Both the position numbers and the translations under genes were made by a program. Shown here piece after piece: positions 10,263-19,118 of a stretch of 64,000 nt of DNA (the first letter of the stretch is position 1; each line of letters opens with the position of its first letter). The notes beneath the pieces were generated by a model, which was not told the DNA's origin, did not search any database, and saw only the letters and a list, made by a program, of their open reading frames with translations. This stretch comes from Rhizobiaceae bacterium (lineage in GTDB: Bacteria; Pseudomonadota; Alphaproteobacteria; Rhizobiales; Rhizobiaceae): NCBI GenBank assembly GCA_017643025.1, contig JAEPOG010000003.1, positions 434,001 through 498,000 on the forward strand, read 5' to 3'.

Positions 10263-10577
10263 ATGATCGTCAGGATGGCGGAGATCGAAATCGATCCGGG
10301 CAGGATCGACGCCTATAACGCCCTCCTCAGAGAGGAGATCGAGGCGTCTGTCCGGCTTGAGCCGGGCGTGGTGTTCCTGTTCGCTGTTGCCGTGAAGGGA
10401 TGCCCGCACCTGGTGCGCGTCGTGGAGGGTTATGCCGATCAGACGGCCTATGAGGCGCATCTGACCACGCCACACTTCCTCAAATACAAGACCGAGACCG
10501 CCGATATGGTCCGCTCGCTTCGCCTCGTCGAAACCGATCCGATCGCGCTGGCTGCCAAGGACCGGAATGCGGGCTAG
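10263..10577 (+). CDS. Antibiotic biosynthesis monooxygenase (ABM) domain protein
   Basis: This 104-residue protein has the ABM/YgiN-type ferredoxin-like fold. A beta strand (MIVRMAEIEID) leads to the EPGVVFLFAVAVKGCPHLVRVVEGYAD core (landmarks only), then AYEAHLTTPHFLKYK, the helix that closes the active site in putative quinol monooxygenases. Such proteins oxidise quinols or act on small aromatics without cofactor. The true role is not predictable. The start at 10263 is preferred because GGAGA lies about seven bases upstream; the frame is open further up to 10188 without support. It stands alone between the caspase gene and the methyltransferase. Confidence 0.8.
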   Translation: MIVRMAEIEIDPGRIDAYNALLREEIEASVRLEPGVVFLFAVAVKGCPHLVRVVEGYADQTAYEAHLTTPHFLKYKTETADMVRSLRLVETDPIALAAKDRNAG

Positions 10578-10649
10578 GCCCCGCGCGGGCTGGACGTTGC
10601 GCGGTTTCCGGCCCTGTGCCACAAGCGCCGCCACCGATCGGAGACGCCC

Positions 10650-11714
10650 TTGGCTAGACAAGGCCGCAACAGAAAACGCCCCAATCCAGCCCCGCATGCC
10701 CCGGCGGGAACGTCGGCGCGCGAACAGCGTGGTCCGGGGCGGCGCGCGCCTGCTGCTGACACGAACCAGCAGGGACGGACGGAGCAACGTCCGCGTCCTG
10801 TCTTCCGCCCCGGCGAGCTGCCGGCCGAGCGGGTGCCGGTGATCCTTGAGGTAGAGCCCAACGAGAACTACGCCCTGCTCGATTCCGGCGACGGCGAGAA
10901 GCTGGAGCGCTTTGGCGAATATCGCGTGGTGCGCCCGGACGCGCAGGCGATCTGGCCGCGCGCGCTGGAGCAGTCAGACTGGGAAAACGTGGATGCGGTT
11001 TTCACCGGCGACACCGACGAGGAAGGCCTCGGCCGCTGGCGTTTCCCGAAGAATCCGCTCGGCGAGACCTGGCCGATGCGCCATGACGGCATCGATTATC
11101 TCGGCCGCTTCACCTCGTTCCGCCATGTCGGCGTATTTCCCGAACAGGCCTCGCACTGGCGTCACATGGAAGGGCTGATCCGCGATGCCCGGCGGCAGGT
11201 CAAGGTGCTGAACCTGTTCGGTTATACGGGCGTGGCATCGCTGGCGGCAGCTCGCGCCGGCGCAGAGGTGACGCATGTCGACGCCTCCAAGAAGGCGATA
11301 GGCTGGGCGCGCGAGAACCAGGCGATCGCCGGTCTCGAAGACAAGCCGATCCGCTGGATATGCGAGGACGCCATGCGCTTCGCCGAGCGGGAGGTGCGGC
11401 GCGAAAGCCGCTACGACATCATCCTGCTCGACCCGCCCGCATTCGGACGCGGGCCGAAAGGCGAGGTCTGGCAGCTGTTTGACGATCTGCCCGCAATGGT
11501 CGAGCTCTGCCGCGACATCCTGACGGCGAAGCCGCTGGCTATCGTGCTGACTGCCTACGCCGTGCGCGCTTCCTTCTTCTCCATCCACGCGCTGCTGCGC
11601 GGCGCTATGGCGGGCAGAGGCGGCGTGGTGGAGTCAGGCGAACTCGTCATCCGGGAGCAGTCGGCGGGCAGAGCGCTTTCAACTTCCATGTTTTCGCGCT
11701 GGGTGGCCACATGA
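10650..11714 (+). CDS. Class I SAM-dependent RNA methyltransferase
   Basis: In this 354-residue protein, residues 1-55 form a basic Arg/Gln/Pro-rich tail. The catalytic domain has motif I LNLFGYTGVASLAAARAGA and an acidic motif II (THVDASKKA). The DPPAFGRGPKGEVW motif is typical of RlmI/RlmK-like 23S rRNA cytosine or guanine methyltransferases. The exact target base is uncertain. The start is a TTG with CGGAGA six bases upstream; no in-frame ATG gives the full tail. The stop overlaps the ATG of the next gene (ATGA), so it is coupled with a second RNA methyltransferase. Confidence 0.85.
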   Translation: MARQGRNRKRPNPAPHAPAGTSAREQRGPGRRAPAADTNQQGRTEQRPRPVFRPGELPAERVPVILEVEPNENYALLDSGDGEKLERFGEYRVVRPDAQAIWPRALEQSDWENVDAVFTGDTDEEGLGRWRFPKNPLGETWPMRHDGIDYLGRFTSFRHVGVFPEQASHWRHMEGLIRDARRQVKVLNLFGYTGVASLAAARAGAEVTHVDASKKAIGWARENQAIAGLEDKPIRWICEDAMRFAEREVRRESRYDIILLDPPAFGRGPKGEVWQLFDDLPAMVELCRDILTAKPLAIVLTAYAVRASFFSIHALLRGAMAGRGGVVESGELVIREQSAGRALSTSMFSRWVAT

Positions 11715-12553
11715 CAAACCATCGCCCCGGCGCGCCCGGTCAGGTCAAGGAGGTGACCAGCACCGCCAATCCGATCGTCAAGGACATCCGCGCACTGGCG
11801 GTGAAGAAGTACCGCGACCAGACAGGCACCTTCATGGCCGAAGGGCTGAAGCTGGTCATCGAGGCGCTCGACCTCGGCTGGACGATCCGCACGCTCGTGA
11901 TTGCCAAGTCGGGCAAGGCGAATCCGGCTGTCGGCAAGGTGGCAGCGCGCACGGTCGCCGCGGGCGGGCTGGTGCTGGAGGCCAGCGAAAAGGTGCTGAC
12001 CGCGATAACGCGCCGCGACAATCCGCAGGCCGTACTCGGTGTATTCGAGCAGCGTTACCGTCCGCTCGCCGAGATTAGCCCGCAGCCGGGCGAAGTCTGG
12101 GTGGCGCTCGACAGGGTGCGCGACCCCGGCAATCTGGGCACCATCGTGCGCACCGCGGATGCTGTCGGTGCATCAGGGGTCATTCTGGTCGGCGACACCA
12201 CCGATCCCTTTTCCATGGAAGCGGTGCGCGCCTCCATGGGTTCGATCTTTGCCGTGCCGCTGGCGCGGGCGGAAGCCGGTGCTTTCCTCGGCTGGCGCGC
12301 CGCTGTCGGCGGCATCATGGTCGGAACCCATCTCAAGGGCGCGGTCGACTACCGCGAGATCGCCTACGAGCCCGGCCCGGTGGTTCTGCTGATGGGCAAC
12401 GAGCAGCAGGGTCTGCCGGACGATCTGGCCAAGGCTTGCGACACACTGGCGCTCATCCCCCAGGCAGGCCGCGCGGATTCGCTCAACCTGTCGGTCGCCA
12501 CGGCCGTGATGCTCTACGAAGTGCGCCGCGCCGCGCTGAAGGTGAAAGCCTGA
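11711..12553 (+). CDS. TrmH/SpoU family RNA 2'-O-ribose methyltransferase
   Basis: This 280-residue protein has an N-terminal substrate-binding domain (about 1-105). The SPOUT domain shows the three knot motifs: [33 protein letters not shown] and [18 protein letters not shown]. These mark ribose methylases such as RlmB, TrmH or the TsnR-like group; the substrate (tRNA or 23S rRNA) is not determined. The start overlaps the stop of the upstream methyltransferase, and the final TGA shares its last base with the ATG of lspA. The three are thus translationally coupled. Confidence 0.9.
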   Translation: MTNHRPGAPGQVKEVTSTANPIVKDIRALAVKKYRDQTGTFMAEGLKLVIEALDLGWTIRTLVIAKSGKANPAVGKVAARTVAAGGLVLEASEKVLTAITRRDNPQAVLGVFEQRYRPLAEISPQPGEVWVALDRVRDPGNLGTIVRTADAVGASGVILVGDTTDPFSMEAVRASMGSIFAVPLARAEAGAFLGWRAAVGGIMVGTHLKGAVDYREIAYEPGPVVLLMGNEQQGLPDDLAKACDTLALIPQAGRADSLNLSVATAVMLYEVRRAALKVKA

Positions 12554-14082
12554 TGCGGCCGCTTGTCACTTATGGCGCGGTTGGCGCGGCCGTTGTCGTG
12601 CTCGACCAGATCATCAAGCGGCTCGTCGAGACGGGCCTGCATATGCACGAGATCGTGGACGTTCTGCCGTTTCTGGCGCTCTACCGCACGCACAACACCG
12701 GCGTCGCCTTTTCCATGTTCGCCGGCGCGGACGACTGGCGTCTCCTGGCATTGGTCGCCGCGGTGCTTGCCTTCATCGCATGGCTCGCATGGAAATCGGC
12801 CTCGCATCAAGTGATCGCAAGGCTTGGCTTCGCACTCATCATCGGCGGCGCGGTCGGCAATCTCATCGATCGTGCGGTGCTGGGTTATGTGGTCGATTAC
12901 GTCCTGTTCCACACGCCGGTCTGGTCCTTCGCGGTTTTCAACCTTGCCGACGCATGCATCACGGTCGGGGCCGGTCTGGTGATCCTGCAGGAGATCGTCG
13001 ACTTGCGGCGTCCGCGCGCGCCGGCCGCAATTGACCCGGCGGCTGCGCCGCCGCACATTTCCCAACAAACAAAGCAGCAGTCAGGGAGCGACATGTCAGA
13101 GAGTTTCAAGGCAATCCTGGTTACCCGAAACGAGGACAAGTCCCAGTCGGTCAACGTCGTCGACATGACCGAGGACGAGCTGATGGATGGCGATGTCACC
13201 ATCGCCGTCGAGGCGACGACGGTGAACTACAAGGATGGGCTGGCGATCACCGGCAAGGCGCCCGTCGTCCGCCGGTTCCCGATGGTGCCGGGAATTGACC
13301 TTGCAGGTACCGTGCTCTCATCCGATCACTCGGACTGGCATCCGGGCGACAAGGTCGTGCTCAACGGCTGGGGTGTGGGCGAAACACATTACGGCGCCTA
13401 TGCGGGCCGGGCGCGGGTTTCCGGCGACTGGCTGGTGCCGCTGCCCGATGGCATGTCGGCAACCGACGCCATGGCAGTTGGAACCGCCGGCTACACCGCG
13501 ATGCTCTGTGTCATGGCGCTTGAGCGTCACGGCATTCTTCCCGAGCGCGGTCCCGTGGTGGTGACGGGCGCTGCCGGCGGTGTCGGTTCGGTCGCCGTCG
13601 CCGTGCTCGCCAAACTCGGCTACCACGTGATCGCTTCGACGGGCCGCCGCGAGGAAGAGGACTATCTCAAGGAACTCGGCGCCGCGGAGATCATCGATCG
13701 TGCGGAACTGTCAGAGCCCGGCAAGCCGATGGGCAAGGAACGCTGGGCGGGCGGCGTCGACGCCGTCGGCAGCCACACGCTGGCGAACGTACTGGCGCAG
13801 ACCCAGTATGGCGGCGCGGTCGCCGCCTGCGGACTGGCGCAGGGGATGGACCTTCCGGCGTCGGTCGCCCCCTTCATCCTGCGCGGGGTTTCGCTGCTCG
13901 GCGTCGATTCCGTCATGGCGCCGAAGCCGCTGCGGCTGGAAGCGTGGAAGCGCATCGTCAACGATCTCGACCATCGCAAGCTGGCTGCATTGTCGACGCG
14001 TGTGCCGTTCGACGGCATCATTCCGGCTGCCGGCGACATCGTGAACGGCAAGATCCGCGGCCGCGTGGTTATCGAAATGTAA
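12553..14082 (+). CDS. lspA: lspA frame: prolipoprotein signal peptidase, open into acuI with no stop
   Basis: The first ~150 residues are a clear LspA (signal peptidase II): four membrane helices, the NTGVAFSMF motif, and the catalytic aspartates D115 (GYVVDYV) and D133 (FNLADACI). It would remove signal peptides from prolipoproteins. The frame has no stop after the last helix. It continues through a Pro/Ala/Gln-rich linker (about 152-180) straight into a 329-residue zinc-independent MDR reductase (AcuI), giving a possible 509-residue fusion. LspA termini face the cytoplasm, so a fusion is topologically allowed. One base shifted, a TGA at 13032-13034 would end LspA at about 160 residues, its normal size. 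A real fusion, a natural frameshift or a sequence error are all possible. Confidence 0.75.
   Translation: MRPLVTYGAVGAAVVVLDQIIKRLVETGLHMHEIVDVLPFLALYRTHNTGVAFSMFAGADDWRLLALVAAVLAFIAWLAWKSASHQVIARLGFALIIGGAVGNLIDRAVLGYVVDYVLFHTPVWSFAVFNLADACITVGAGLVILQEIVDLRRPRAPAAIDPAAAPPHISQQTKQQSGSDMSESFKAILVTRNEDKSQSVNVVDMTEDELMDGDVTIAVEATTVNYKDGLAITGKAPVVRRFPMVPGIDLAGTVLSSDHSDWHPGDKVVLNGWGVGETHYGAYAGRARVSGDWLVPLPDGMSATDAMAVGTAGYTAMLCVMALERHGILPERGPVVVTGAAGGVGSVAVAVLAKLGYHVIASTGRREEEDYLKELGAAEIIDRAELSEPGKPMGKERWAGGVDAVGSHTLANVLAQTQYGGAVAACGLAQGMDLPASVAPFILRGVSLLGVDSVMAPKPLRLEAWKRIVNDLDHRKLAALSTRVPFDGIIPAAGDIVNGKIRGRVVIEM
13093..14082 (+). CDS. acuI: MDR family acrylyl-CoA reductase (AcuI/YhdH type)
   Basis: This 329-residue protein belongs to the YhdH/AcuI quinone-oxidoreductase family of medium-chain reductases. 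It has the [11 protein letters not shown]roES-like segment and the NADPH loop [19 protein letters not shown]. The expected reaction is NADPH reduction of toxic acrylyl-CoA to propionyl-CoA. It very likely has its own start at ATG 13093, with AGGGAG five bases upstream. The same reading frame is also open from lspA, so an LspA-AcuI read-through protein is possible. Length and sequence from 13093 are those of a complete free-standing AcuI. Confidence 0.9.
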   Translation: MSESFKAILVTRNEDKSQSVNVVDMTEDELMDGDVTIAVEATTVNYKDGLAITGKAPVVRRFPMVPGIDLAGTVLSSDHSDWHPGDKVVLNGWGVGETHYGAYAGRARVSGDWLVPLPDGMSATDAMAVGTAGYTAMLCVMALERHGILPERGPVVVTGAAGGVGSVAVAVLAKLGYHVIASTGRREEEDYLKELGAAEIIDRAELSEPGKPMGKERWAGGVDAVGSHTLANVLAQTQYGGAVAACGLAQGMDLPASVAPFILRGVSLLGVDSVMAPKPLRLEAWKRIVNDLDHRKLAALSTRVPFDGIIPAAGDIVNGKIRGRVVIEM

Positions 14083-14159
14083 ACCGGCGCGGCCGGCGAA
14101 ATCCGCCATCGTATAAAATTTGAATGGCCGGCCAAAAGCTTCTCTAATCCCCGCTGGTT

Positions 14160-16463
14160 ATGGTCGATGCCATGTTGGCGAAGATCGACCTGGCGGATTC
14201 TGCGCGCGTGCCCTTCGAGGGAGCGGACGACAACGCACGCCCGATGTCTGCTTCCGGTGCGGCTGGGAAATCGGCCGCTGACGCACGGCTCCAGGCGGGT
14301 GTCGGTCCTCTCGACACGGTATTCCAGTTCGCTCTGGTGGCGTCGATGTTCGCCATCGCAATCCTCGCCGAACTAGCCGGCGCCGCCTGGCCGCTGCAGC
14401 TGGCCATCGCCGCCGCCGGTGTCGCTGCGGGCTGCGCCGTTTTTCGGATGCGACGCATAGGCCAACAACTCGCGGCCGCACGCGACCACAGCGAATCTGC
14501 CGATCGCCTCGAGGTGGAGCGGCTTGCCGACCATGTCTGGGAGCTTCAGGAGGCCGATCAGCGGTTCCGCGGGCTGGTAGACGCGCTTGGCGACATCGTC
14601 GTTCACCGCGATCGCGAAGGGCGCATCGTGCAGTCCAACCGCGTTCTGGCGTCGCTGCTCGGCATGGAAGCCGACGATCTCGCCGGCAAGACTTTGGCCG
14701 ACCTCGGCATCGAGATCGGTGTGGTTCCCGACGCCGCTTTCAACGAGGGCGAATGCCTGAGTTCCACCGATGTCGCCATCAAGACGCCAAACGGCACGCG
14801 CTGGTTCTCGTGGATCGAACTGTCGGTGCGCGACAAGCAGAGCGAGGCCGTCTCGCACCGCGCCATCGCCCGCGACATCACCGACCGCAAGCGCGCCGAA
14901 CTCTCGGCCATCCGCGCCCGCGAGCGCGCAGAACACGCCAGCCAGGCCAAGTCGCGCTTCCTGGCGACCGTCAGTCACGAGATACGCACGCCGATGAACG
15001 GCATCATGGGCATGGCCAAGCTGCTCGGCGGTACCCGGCTGTCGCCCGAGCAGACGACCTATGTCGGCGCTATCTCGACCTCGGCGAGTGCCCTGCTGGC
15101 ATTGATCGAGGACCTGCTGGACTTTTCCAAGATCGAGGCTGGAAGGCTCGAACTCGAGCCGCAGAAATGTTCGCCGCGCGAACTTGTGGAACACACCGTC
15201 GAACTGATGGCGGCGCGCGCCTACGCCAAGGACATCGGGCTCGGGTGCTATGTGGATCCCTGCGTGCCCGCGGCCGCGCAGCTCGACCCCGGGCGCTTCC
15301 GCCAGGTTCTGCTCAACCTTGTCGGCAACGCCATCAAGTTCACCGACATCGGCGGGGTCCAGGTCGATGTGTCCTGCAGCGAGGAAGGCGGCACGCGCAA
15401 GCTCGTGATAGCCGTCAAGGATAGCGGTCCCGGCCTCGACAAGGCCGATTTGAAGCGCATCTTCGAGGAATTCGAACAGGTCGATGACAGCCGCACGCGC
15501 AAGCATGGCGGCGCCGGGCTCGGTCTGGCGATTTCGGCCCGCATTGTCGAGGCGATGAAAGGCAGGATCGACGTGACGGGATCGCCCGGCAAGGGCGCGA
15601 CCTTCACACTGACGCTGCCGCTGGAAGATGCCGCTCCGCCTGCCGTCAGGCAGGACACCGCGCTGGAAGGCCGCCGCGCCATCGTTGTTTCCGGCAGCGT
15701 CATGGAGGCCGACGCGATAGCACGGACCATCCGCGCCTATGGCGGCGAGGCTGAGGTTGCGCCGTCGGCGGACGCCGCCGCTGCCTTGGGCGGCGAAGGA
15801 GAATTCGACACCGTTCTGGTGGACTCTGCGCTGGAAGCCCCCGATTGCACCCTTCTGAAGCGGCTGCACGGAGTAGGGTTGTCCCGCGCCCAGGCGGTCA
15901 CCTTGATAAAGCCGACGGATCGCGGCCGCCTCGCCGAACTTCGCGGCGGCGGTTACTCCACTTTCCTGCCCCGCCCGGTGCGGGGCGAGACCCTGCTTCG
16001 CATGCTGCTTCCCGGCAGCGGCGAGAAAATTGCCGGCCGCCGTGCCGACCTGACGCGATCGAGGAAAAGCCGGGCGGCAAAGGGCATCACGGTGCTGATC
16101 GCCGAAGACAATGAAATCAACGCCCTGTTGGCCAGGTCGGCGCTCACCAAATCCGGTCATTCCGTTGACGTTGTGACCAATGGCAGGGCTGCTCTCACCG
16201 CGCTCACCGAGCCCTCGAAGCACTATGACGTGGTCTTGATGGACCTGCACATGCCGGTGATGGATGGTCTCGACGCGATCACCGGCCTGCGCCGCCACGA
16301 GGCGGAAAGCGGCATTCCGCCGGTACCGGTGCTTGTGCTGTCGGCCGACGGTCAGGAGCACACGCGCCAGTCGGTGCTGACCCACGGCGCCAACGGCTTC
16401 CTGTCAAAACCGCTCGACCCGGCGGCCCTGGTGGCGGCCGTGGAGGAGCACGCGACGGCCTGA
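14160..16463 (+). CDS. Hybrid sensor histidine kinase / response regulator
   Basis: The 767-residue protein has an N-terminal membrane hairpin (two helices, about 53-71 and 77-95), a short coil and a PAS domain (about 135-245). A HisKA dimerisation domain with H273 in ATVSHEIRTPMNG and an HATPase domain (N-box LLNLVGNAIKFT, G-boxes DSGPGL and GGAGLGL) follow. The next domain is a degenerate receiver: it lacks the acidic pair (VVSGS) and has Arg for the conserved Lys (FLPRPV). A complete C-terminal receiver follows, with IAEDN, LMDLHMPVMDG and SKP. The sensed signal is unknown; a short cytoplasmic PAS points to an internal or redox cue. No partner regulator is adjacent. Confidence 0.92.
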   Translation: MVDAMLAKIDLADSARVPFEGADDNARPMSASGAAGKSAADARLQAGVGPLDTVFQFALVASMFAIAILAELAGAAWPLQLAIAAAGVAAGCAVFRMRRIGQQLAAARDHSESADRLEVERLADHVWELQEADQRFRGLVDALGDIVVHRDREGRIVQSNRVLASLLGMEADDLAGKTLADLGIEIGVVPDAAFNEGECLSSTDVAIKTPNGTRWFSWIELSVRDKQSEAVSHRAIARDITDRKRAELSAIRARERAEHASQAKSRFLATVSHEIRTPMNGIMGMAKLLGGTRLSPEQTTYVGAISTSASALLALIEDLLDFSKIEAGRLELEPQKCSPRELVEHTVELMAARAYAKDIGLGCYVDPCVPAAAQLDPGRFRQVLLNLVGNAIKFTDIGGVQVDVSCSEEGGTRKLVIAVKDSGPGLDKADLKRIFEEFEQVDDSRTRKHGGAGLGLAISARIVEAMKGRIDVTGSPGKGATFTLTLPLEDAAPPAVRQDTALEGRRAIVVSGSVMEADAIARTIRAYGGEAEVAPSADAAAALGGEGEFDTVLVDSALEAPDCTLLKRLHGVGLSRAQAVTLIKPTDRGRLAELRGGGYSTFLPRPVRGETLLRMLLPGSGEKIAGRRADLTRSRKSRAAKGITVLIAEDNEINALLARSALTKSGHSVDVVTNGRAALTALTEPSKHYDVVLMDLHMPVMDGLDAITGLRRHEAESGIPPVPVLVLSADGQEHTRQSVLTHGANGFLSKPLDPAALVAAVEEHATA

Positions 16464-16567
16464 GCGCCGTTCACGAATCTTGTGGGACCGATATCCTGCC
16501 GTTATTGTCATGGTATTGTCGCAGTGCGTGATCTATTCCCCGGCCACGCGATGTGAGGAGAATCACC

Positions 16568-17452
16568 ATGCGCAGCGCAATTCTCCCGCGCACCGACGCC
16601 GCAACCGGCGTTGTCGCTGGAAACCTGCGTTTTGGCCAGGCTCTCGAGCAGGGTCTGCCGCTCGGACGCATCGGGTCGCTTGAAGTCCGTCTCGCGCGCA
16701 CGGCCGCCGAAATCGCCGCCGCCCAGGAAGTCCGCTACCGGGTCTTCCATGAGGAGCTTGGAGCGCGTTCCACCGCGGCCGAAGCCCTCGACAGGCGCGA
16801 CTCCGACCGTTTCGACGACATCTGCGACCATCTTCTCGTCATTGACACCGCGCTCGCCGGCCCGGAGCTGAGCCGCGTTGTCGGCACCTATCGCCTGCTG
16901 CGCGATGAACTGGCCTATGCGTCGGGCGGTTTCTATTCCAGCGACGAGTTCGAGCTGGAATCCCTTGTCGCGCGCCAGCGCGGACGGCGTTTTCTCGAAC
17001 TCGGCCGCTCCTGCGTTTTGCCTGAATACCGCTCCAAGCGCACCATCGAGGTGCTGTGGCAGGGCATCTGGGTCTACATCAACCATCACGATGTCGACGT
17101 GATGGTGGGCTGCGCCTCCTTCCACGGAACGGTGCCGGCTGCCCACGCCGAGGCCTTGTCATTCCTTGCCCACAATTGCCGCCCGGTGCCCGAATGGGAC
17201 GTCAAAGCGATTGCGGCCCGGCGTGTCACGATGGACCTGATGCCGCCGGAGGCCGTGGAGATCAAATCGGCGCTCGCCGCCATGCCGCCGCTGATCAAGG
17301 GTTATCTGAGGCTTGGCGCAAAGGTCGGAGACGGCTGCGTGATCGATCATGATTTTGGCACAACCGACGTGTTCATGATCCTGCAGGTCGAGATGATCTC
17401 GCCGCGCTACATCAACTACTACGGTGCCGAGGCCGAGCGCTTCCTGGCGTAA
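16568..17452 (+). CDS. olsB: L-ornithine N-alpha-acyltransferase OlsB (GNAT)
   Basis: This 294-residue GNAT-fold protein matches the OlsB family in length and in segments such as EVRYRVFHEELGAR, RRFLELGRSCVLPEYRSKR and GCASFHGTVPAAHAEALSFL. It transfers a 3-hydroxyacyl chain from ACP to ornithine, making lyso-ornithine lipid, the first step of phosphorus-free membrane lipids. The start ATG at 16568 has AGGAG (16556-16560) seven bases upstream; a GTG further up is unlikely. The partner olsA (O-acyltransferase) is not adjacent: the next gene converges from the other strand after seven bases. No obvious Pho box was recognised upstream. Confidence 0.88.
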   Translation: MRSAILPRTDAATGVVAGNLRFGQALEQGLPLGRIGSLEVRLARTAAEIAAAQEVRYRVFHEELGARSTAAEALDRRDSDRFDDICDHLLVIDTALAGPELSRVVGTYRLLRDELAYASGGFYSSDEFELESLVARQRGRRFLELGRSCVLPEYRSKRTIEVLWQGIWVYINHHDVDVMVGCASFHGTVPAAHAEALSFLAHNCRPVPEWDVKAIAARRVTMDLMPPEAVEIKSALAAMPPLIKGYLRLGAKVGDGCVIDHDFGTTDVFMILQVEMISPRYINYYGAEAERFLA

Positions 17453-17459
17453 GGCAATC

Positions 17460-18542
17460 TCAACCCTCCCAATCCGATCCGATGGGCTTCTCCTGCCTCT
17501 CCTGTGCCTGGCCCGCGAGGTTGCGGGCGCGCGCGATATCGGCTCCATTCGCCTTTTGTGGTTTCGACTCGGCTTTCTCGCTGGGGCACAGCACCATGTC
17601 GAACATGACGGGGAAATGATCCGACCCGCAGGCCGGGAGACGTTCCATTTCTCTCAGCCTGAACTCGGGCGAGTGAAACAGATGGTCGAGCGGCCAGCGC
17701 ATGAGCGGGAAGCGCGCATCGAAGGTCGAAAACACCTTACGGCCGATGCGGGGGTCCAGCAGGCGGCTGACTCGCCGGAACCTTTGTGTCGTGCCCGACC
17801 AGGCAACATCGTTGAGATCGCCGGTAACCAGAACCGGCAGCTCCTCATCCCGGACCCTGAGAGCTACCAGGCCCGTTTCTCCGTCTCGCCCTTCCGAGCC
17901 GTGGTTCGGCACCGGAGGCTCCGGGTGGATGGCGTAGAGGCGAAAGCTGAGCGCGTCAGTCAATGATACCGTCGCACGGATCGACGGTACGCCTTCGGTG
18001 AGGAGACCGCCAACCTCCGCGTCGCGCAATTCGAAGCGTGACGCGAGCACCATGCCGTAGCTGTTTTCCTGCGGTCGTCGGATGACATGCGCATATGCGG
18101 CCAGGACGTCGTCGAGAGCGTCCAGCCATGCCTGGTTCACCTCCATGAGGATGACGATGTCGGGGTTCCGGCTGACGAGAATGTCGGCCAGCCTTGCATG
18201 GTCGTCGTTGGATTGCTTGACGTTGCAGGCGATCAACCGGACCGGGGCGCCCCGGGCATCCCGGTCTGCATCAAAATCCGCTGTCTGCCGGCGCCACAGC
18301 GGCGTGAACGGCAGAATGAATGCGGCCTGAACCACCGCGATCGCGGCAAGCGCTATTTGCACGACTGTTCGGGCGGGTTCAGCGTCAACCAACAGGCTGG
18401 CGGCCAACAGCAGCAGCGCGAGAACCGCGATCTGCTGGCGTGGGAAATCGCCGATGCGCACGACGCCATGGGCGACAGGCGCGTGCGGAAGGACAGTCGC
18501 CAGCAGGAGCAGGCCAGTCAGGACTTCAAGCGCGAGCAGCAT
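17460..18542 (-). CDS. Membrane-anchored endonuclease/exonuclease/phosphatase family protein
   Basis: This 360-residue protein has three hydrophobic helices in the first 80 residues (about 1-20, 36-53, 59-80). An EEP catalytic domain follows, with the expected residues: ACNVKQSND (Asn), IVILMEVN (Glu), VTGDLNDV (Asp/Asn) and the C-terminal GSDHFPV (Asp-His). Such membrane-tethered EEP proteins face the periplasm and hydrolyse phosphodiesters; targets range from DNA to phospholipid head groups. It could be a periplasmic nuclease or phosphodiesterase; sequence alone does not decide. It is probably co-transcribed after ytoQ, 36 bases upstream. The C-terminal 45 residues are a polar tail. Confidence 0.82.
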   Translation of the reverse strand: MLLALEVLTGLLLLATVLPHAPVAHGVVRIGDFPRQQIAVLALLLLAASLLVDAEPARTVVQIALAAIAVVQAAFILPFTPLWRRQTADFDADRDARGAPVRLIACNVKQSNDDHARLADILVSRNPDIVILMEVNQAWLDALDDVLAAYAHVIRRPQENSYGMVLASRFELRDAEVGGLLTEGVPSIRATVSLTDALSFRLYAIHPEPPVPNHGSEGRDGETGLVALRVRDEELPVLVTGDLNDVAWSGTTQRFRRVSRLLDPRIGRKVFSTFDARFPLMRWPLDHLFHSPEFRLREMERLPACGSDHFPVMFDMVLCPSEKAESKPQKANGADIARARNLAGQAQERQEKPIGSDWEG

Positions 18543-18578
18543 CGCTCAGCTTGGAAGTTGATGGCTGTCGGCGCCGCT

Positions 18579-19022
18579 TCATAACTTGCCGGAAATCACA
18601 TAGCGCAAGGCGCGCGCCACTTCCTGCGGGCTGCGCGCGACGGCGTTGGCGGCGGCGTCTACTTCTTTCAGCGCGTGGTCGAATTCAGGGGGCTGCAGGA
18701 CGATGATCGGCTTGCCGAGCGCCGCGGCATAGCCGGCGTCGAAGGCCGCGTTCCACTGCCGGTATTTCTCGCCGAAGCATACAACCAGCACGTCGGCGCG
18801 CTCGAGGCCGGTCCGCGTGCGCACGGCATTGAGCAGCGCTCCCTTGCGGTCGTGCCAGAACTTGGCGTCTTCGGCGCCGAATATCTCGACGCCGCAATCG
18901 TCGGACGCGTCATGGTCGGTGACCGGCCCGTACCATTCGATATCGAGCCCTTTGCAGGCTTCCATGATGGTCTCGCGCCAGTCGGTATGGATTTCTCCGG
19001 CCAGGTAGACATTGAGTTGCAT
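18579..19022 (-). CDS. YtoQ family protein
   Basis: This 147-residue protein begins MQLNVYLAGEIHTDWRETI and contains ERADVLVVCFGEKYRQWNAAFDAGYAAALGKPIIVLQP (landmark). This pattern is the YtoQ family, related to nucleoside 2-deoxyribosyltransferases (a Rossmann-like fold with a conserved GEIH and an E/Q-x-N pocket). The biochemical role is not established. It precedes the EEP gene and follows the malic enzyme stop region with about 96 bases between them. Length agrees with the family. Confidence 0.85.
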   Translation of the reverse strand: MQLNVYLAGEIHTDWRETIMEACKGLDIEWYGPVTDHDASDDCGVEIFGAEDAKFWHDRKGALLNAVRTRTGLERADVLVVCFGEKYRQWNAAFDAGYAAALGKPIIVLQPPEFDHALKEVDAAANAVARSPQEVARALRYVISGKL

Positions 19023-19118
19023 CGGTGATCTCGCTTTCGGTTCGTGCGAACAGGTTCGGGGCGAATGCCGCCGTTATGGCGTTTCGGTGTGACGAAAACC
19101 GGATTGTCGGTCGCTAAG

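Noticed and set aside
14373..16385. A 670-codon minus-strand frame opposite the hybrid histidine kinase
   Set aside because: Antisense shadow with low-complexity composition; the plus strand has HisKA, HATPase and receiver motifs in order.
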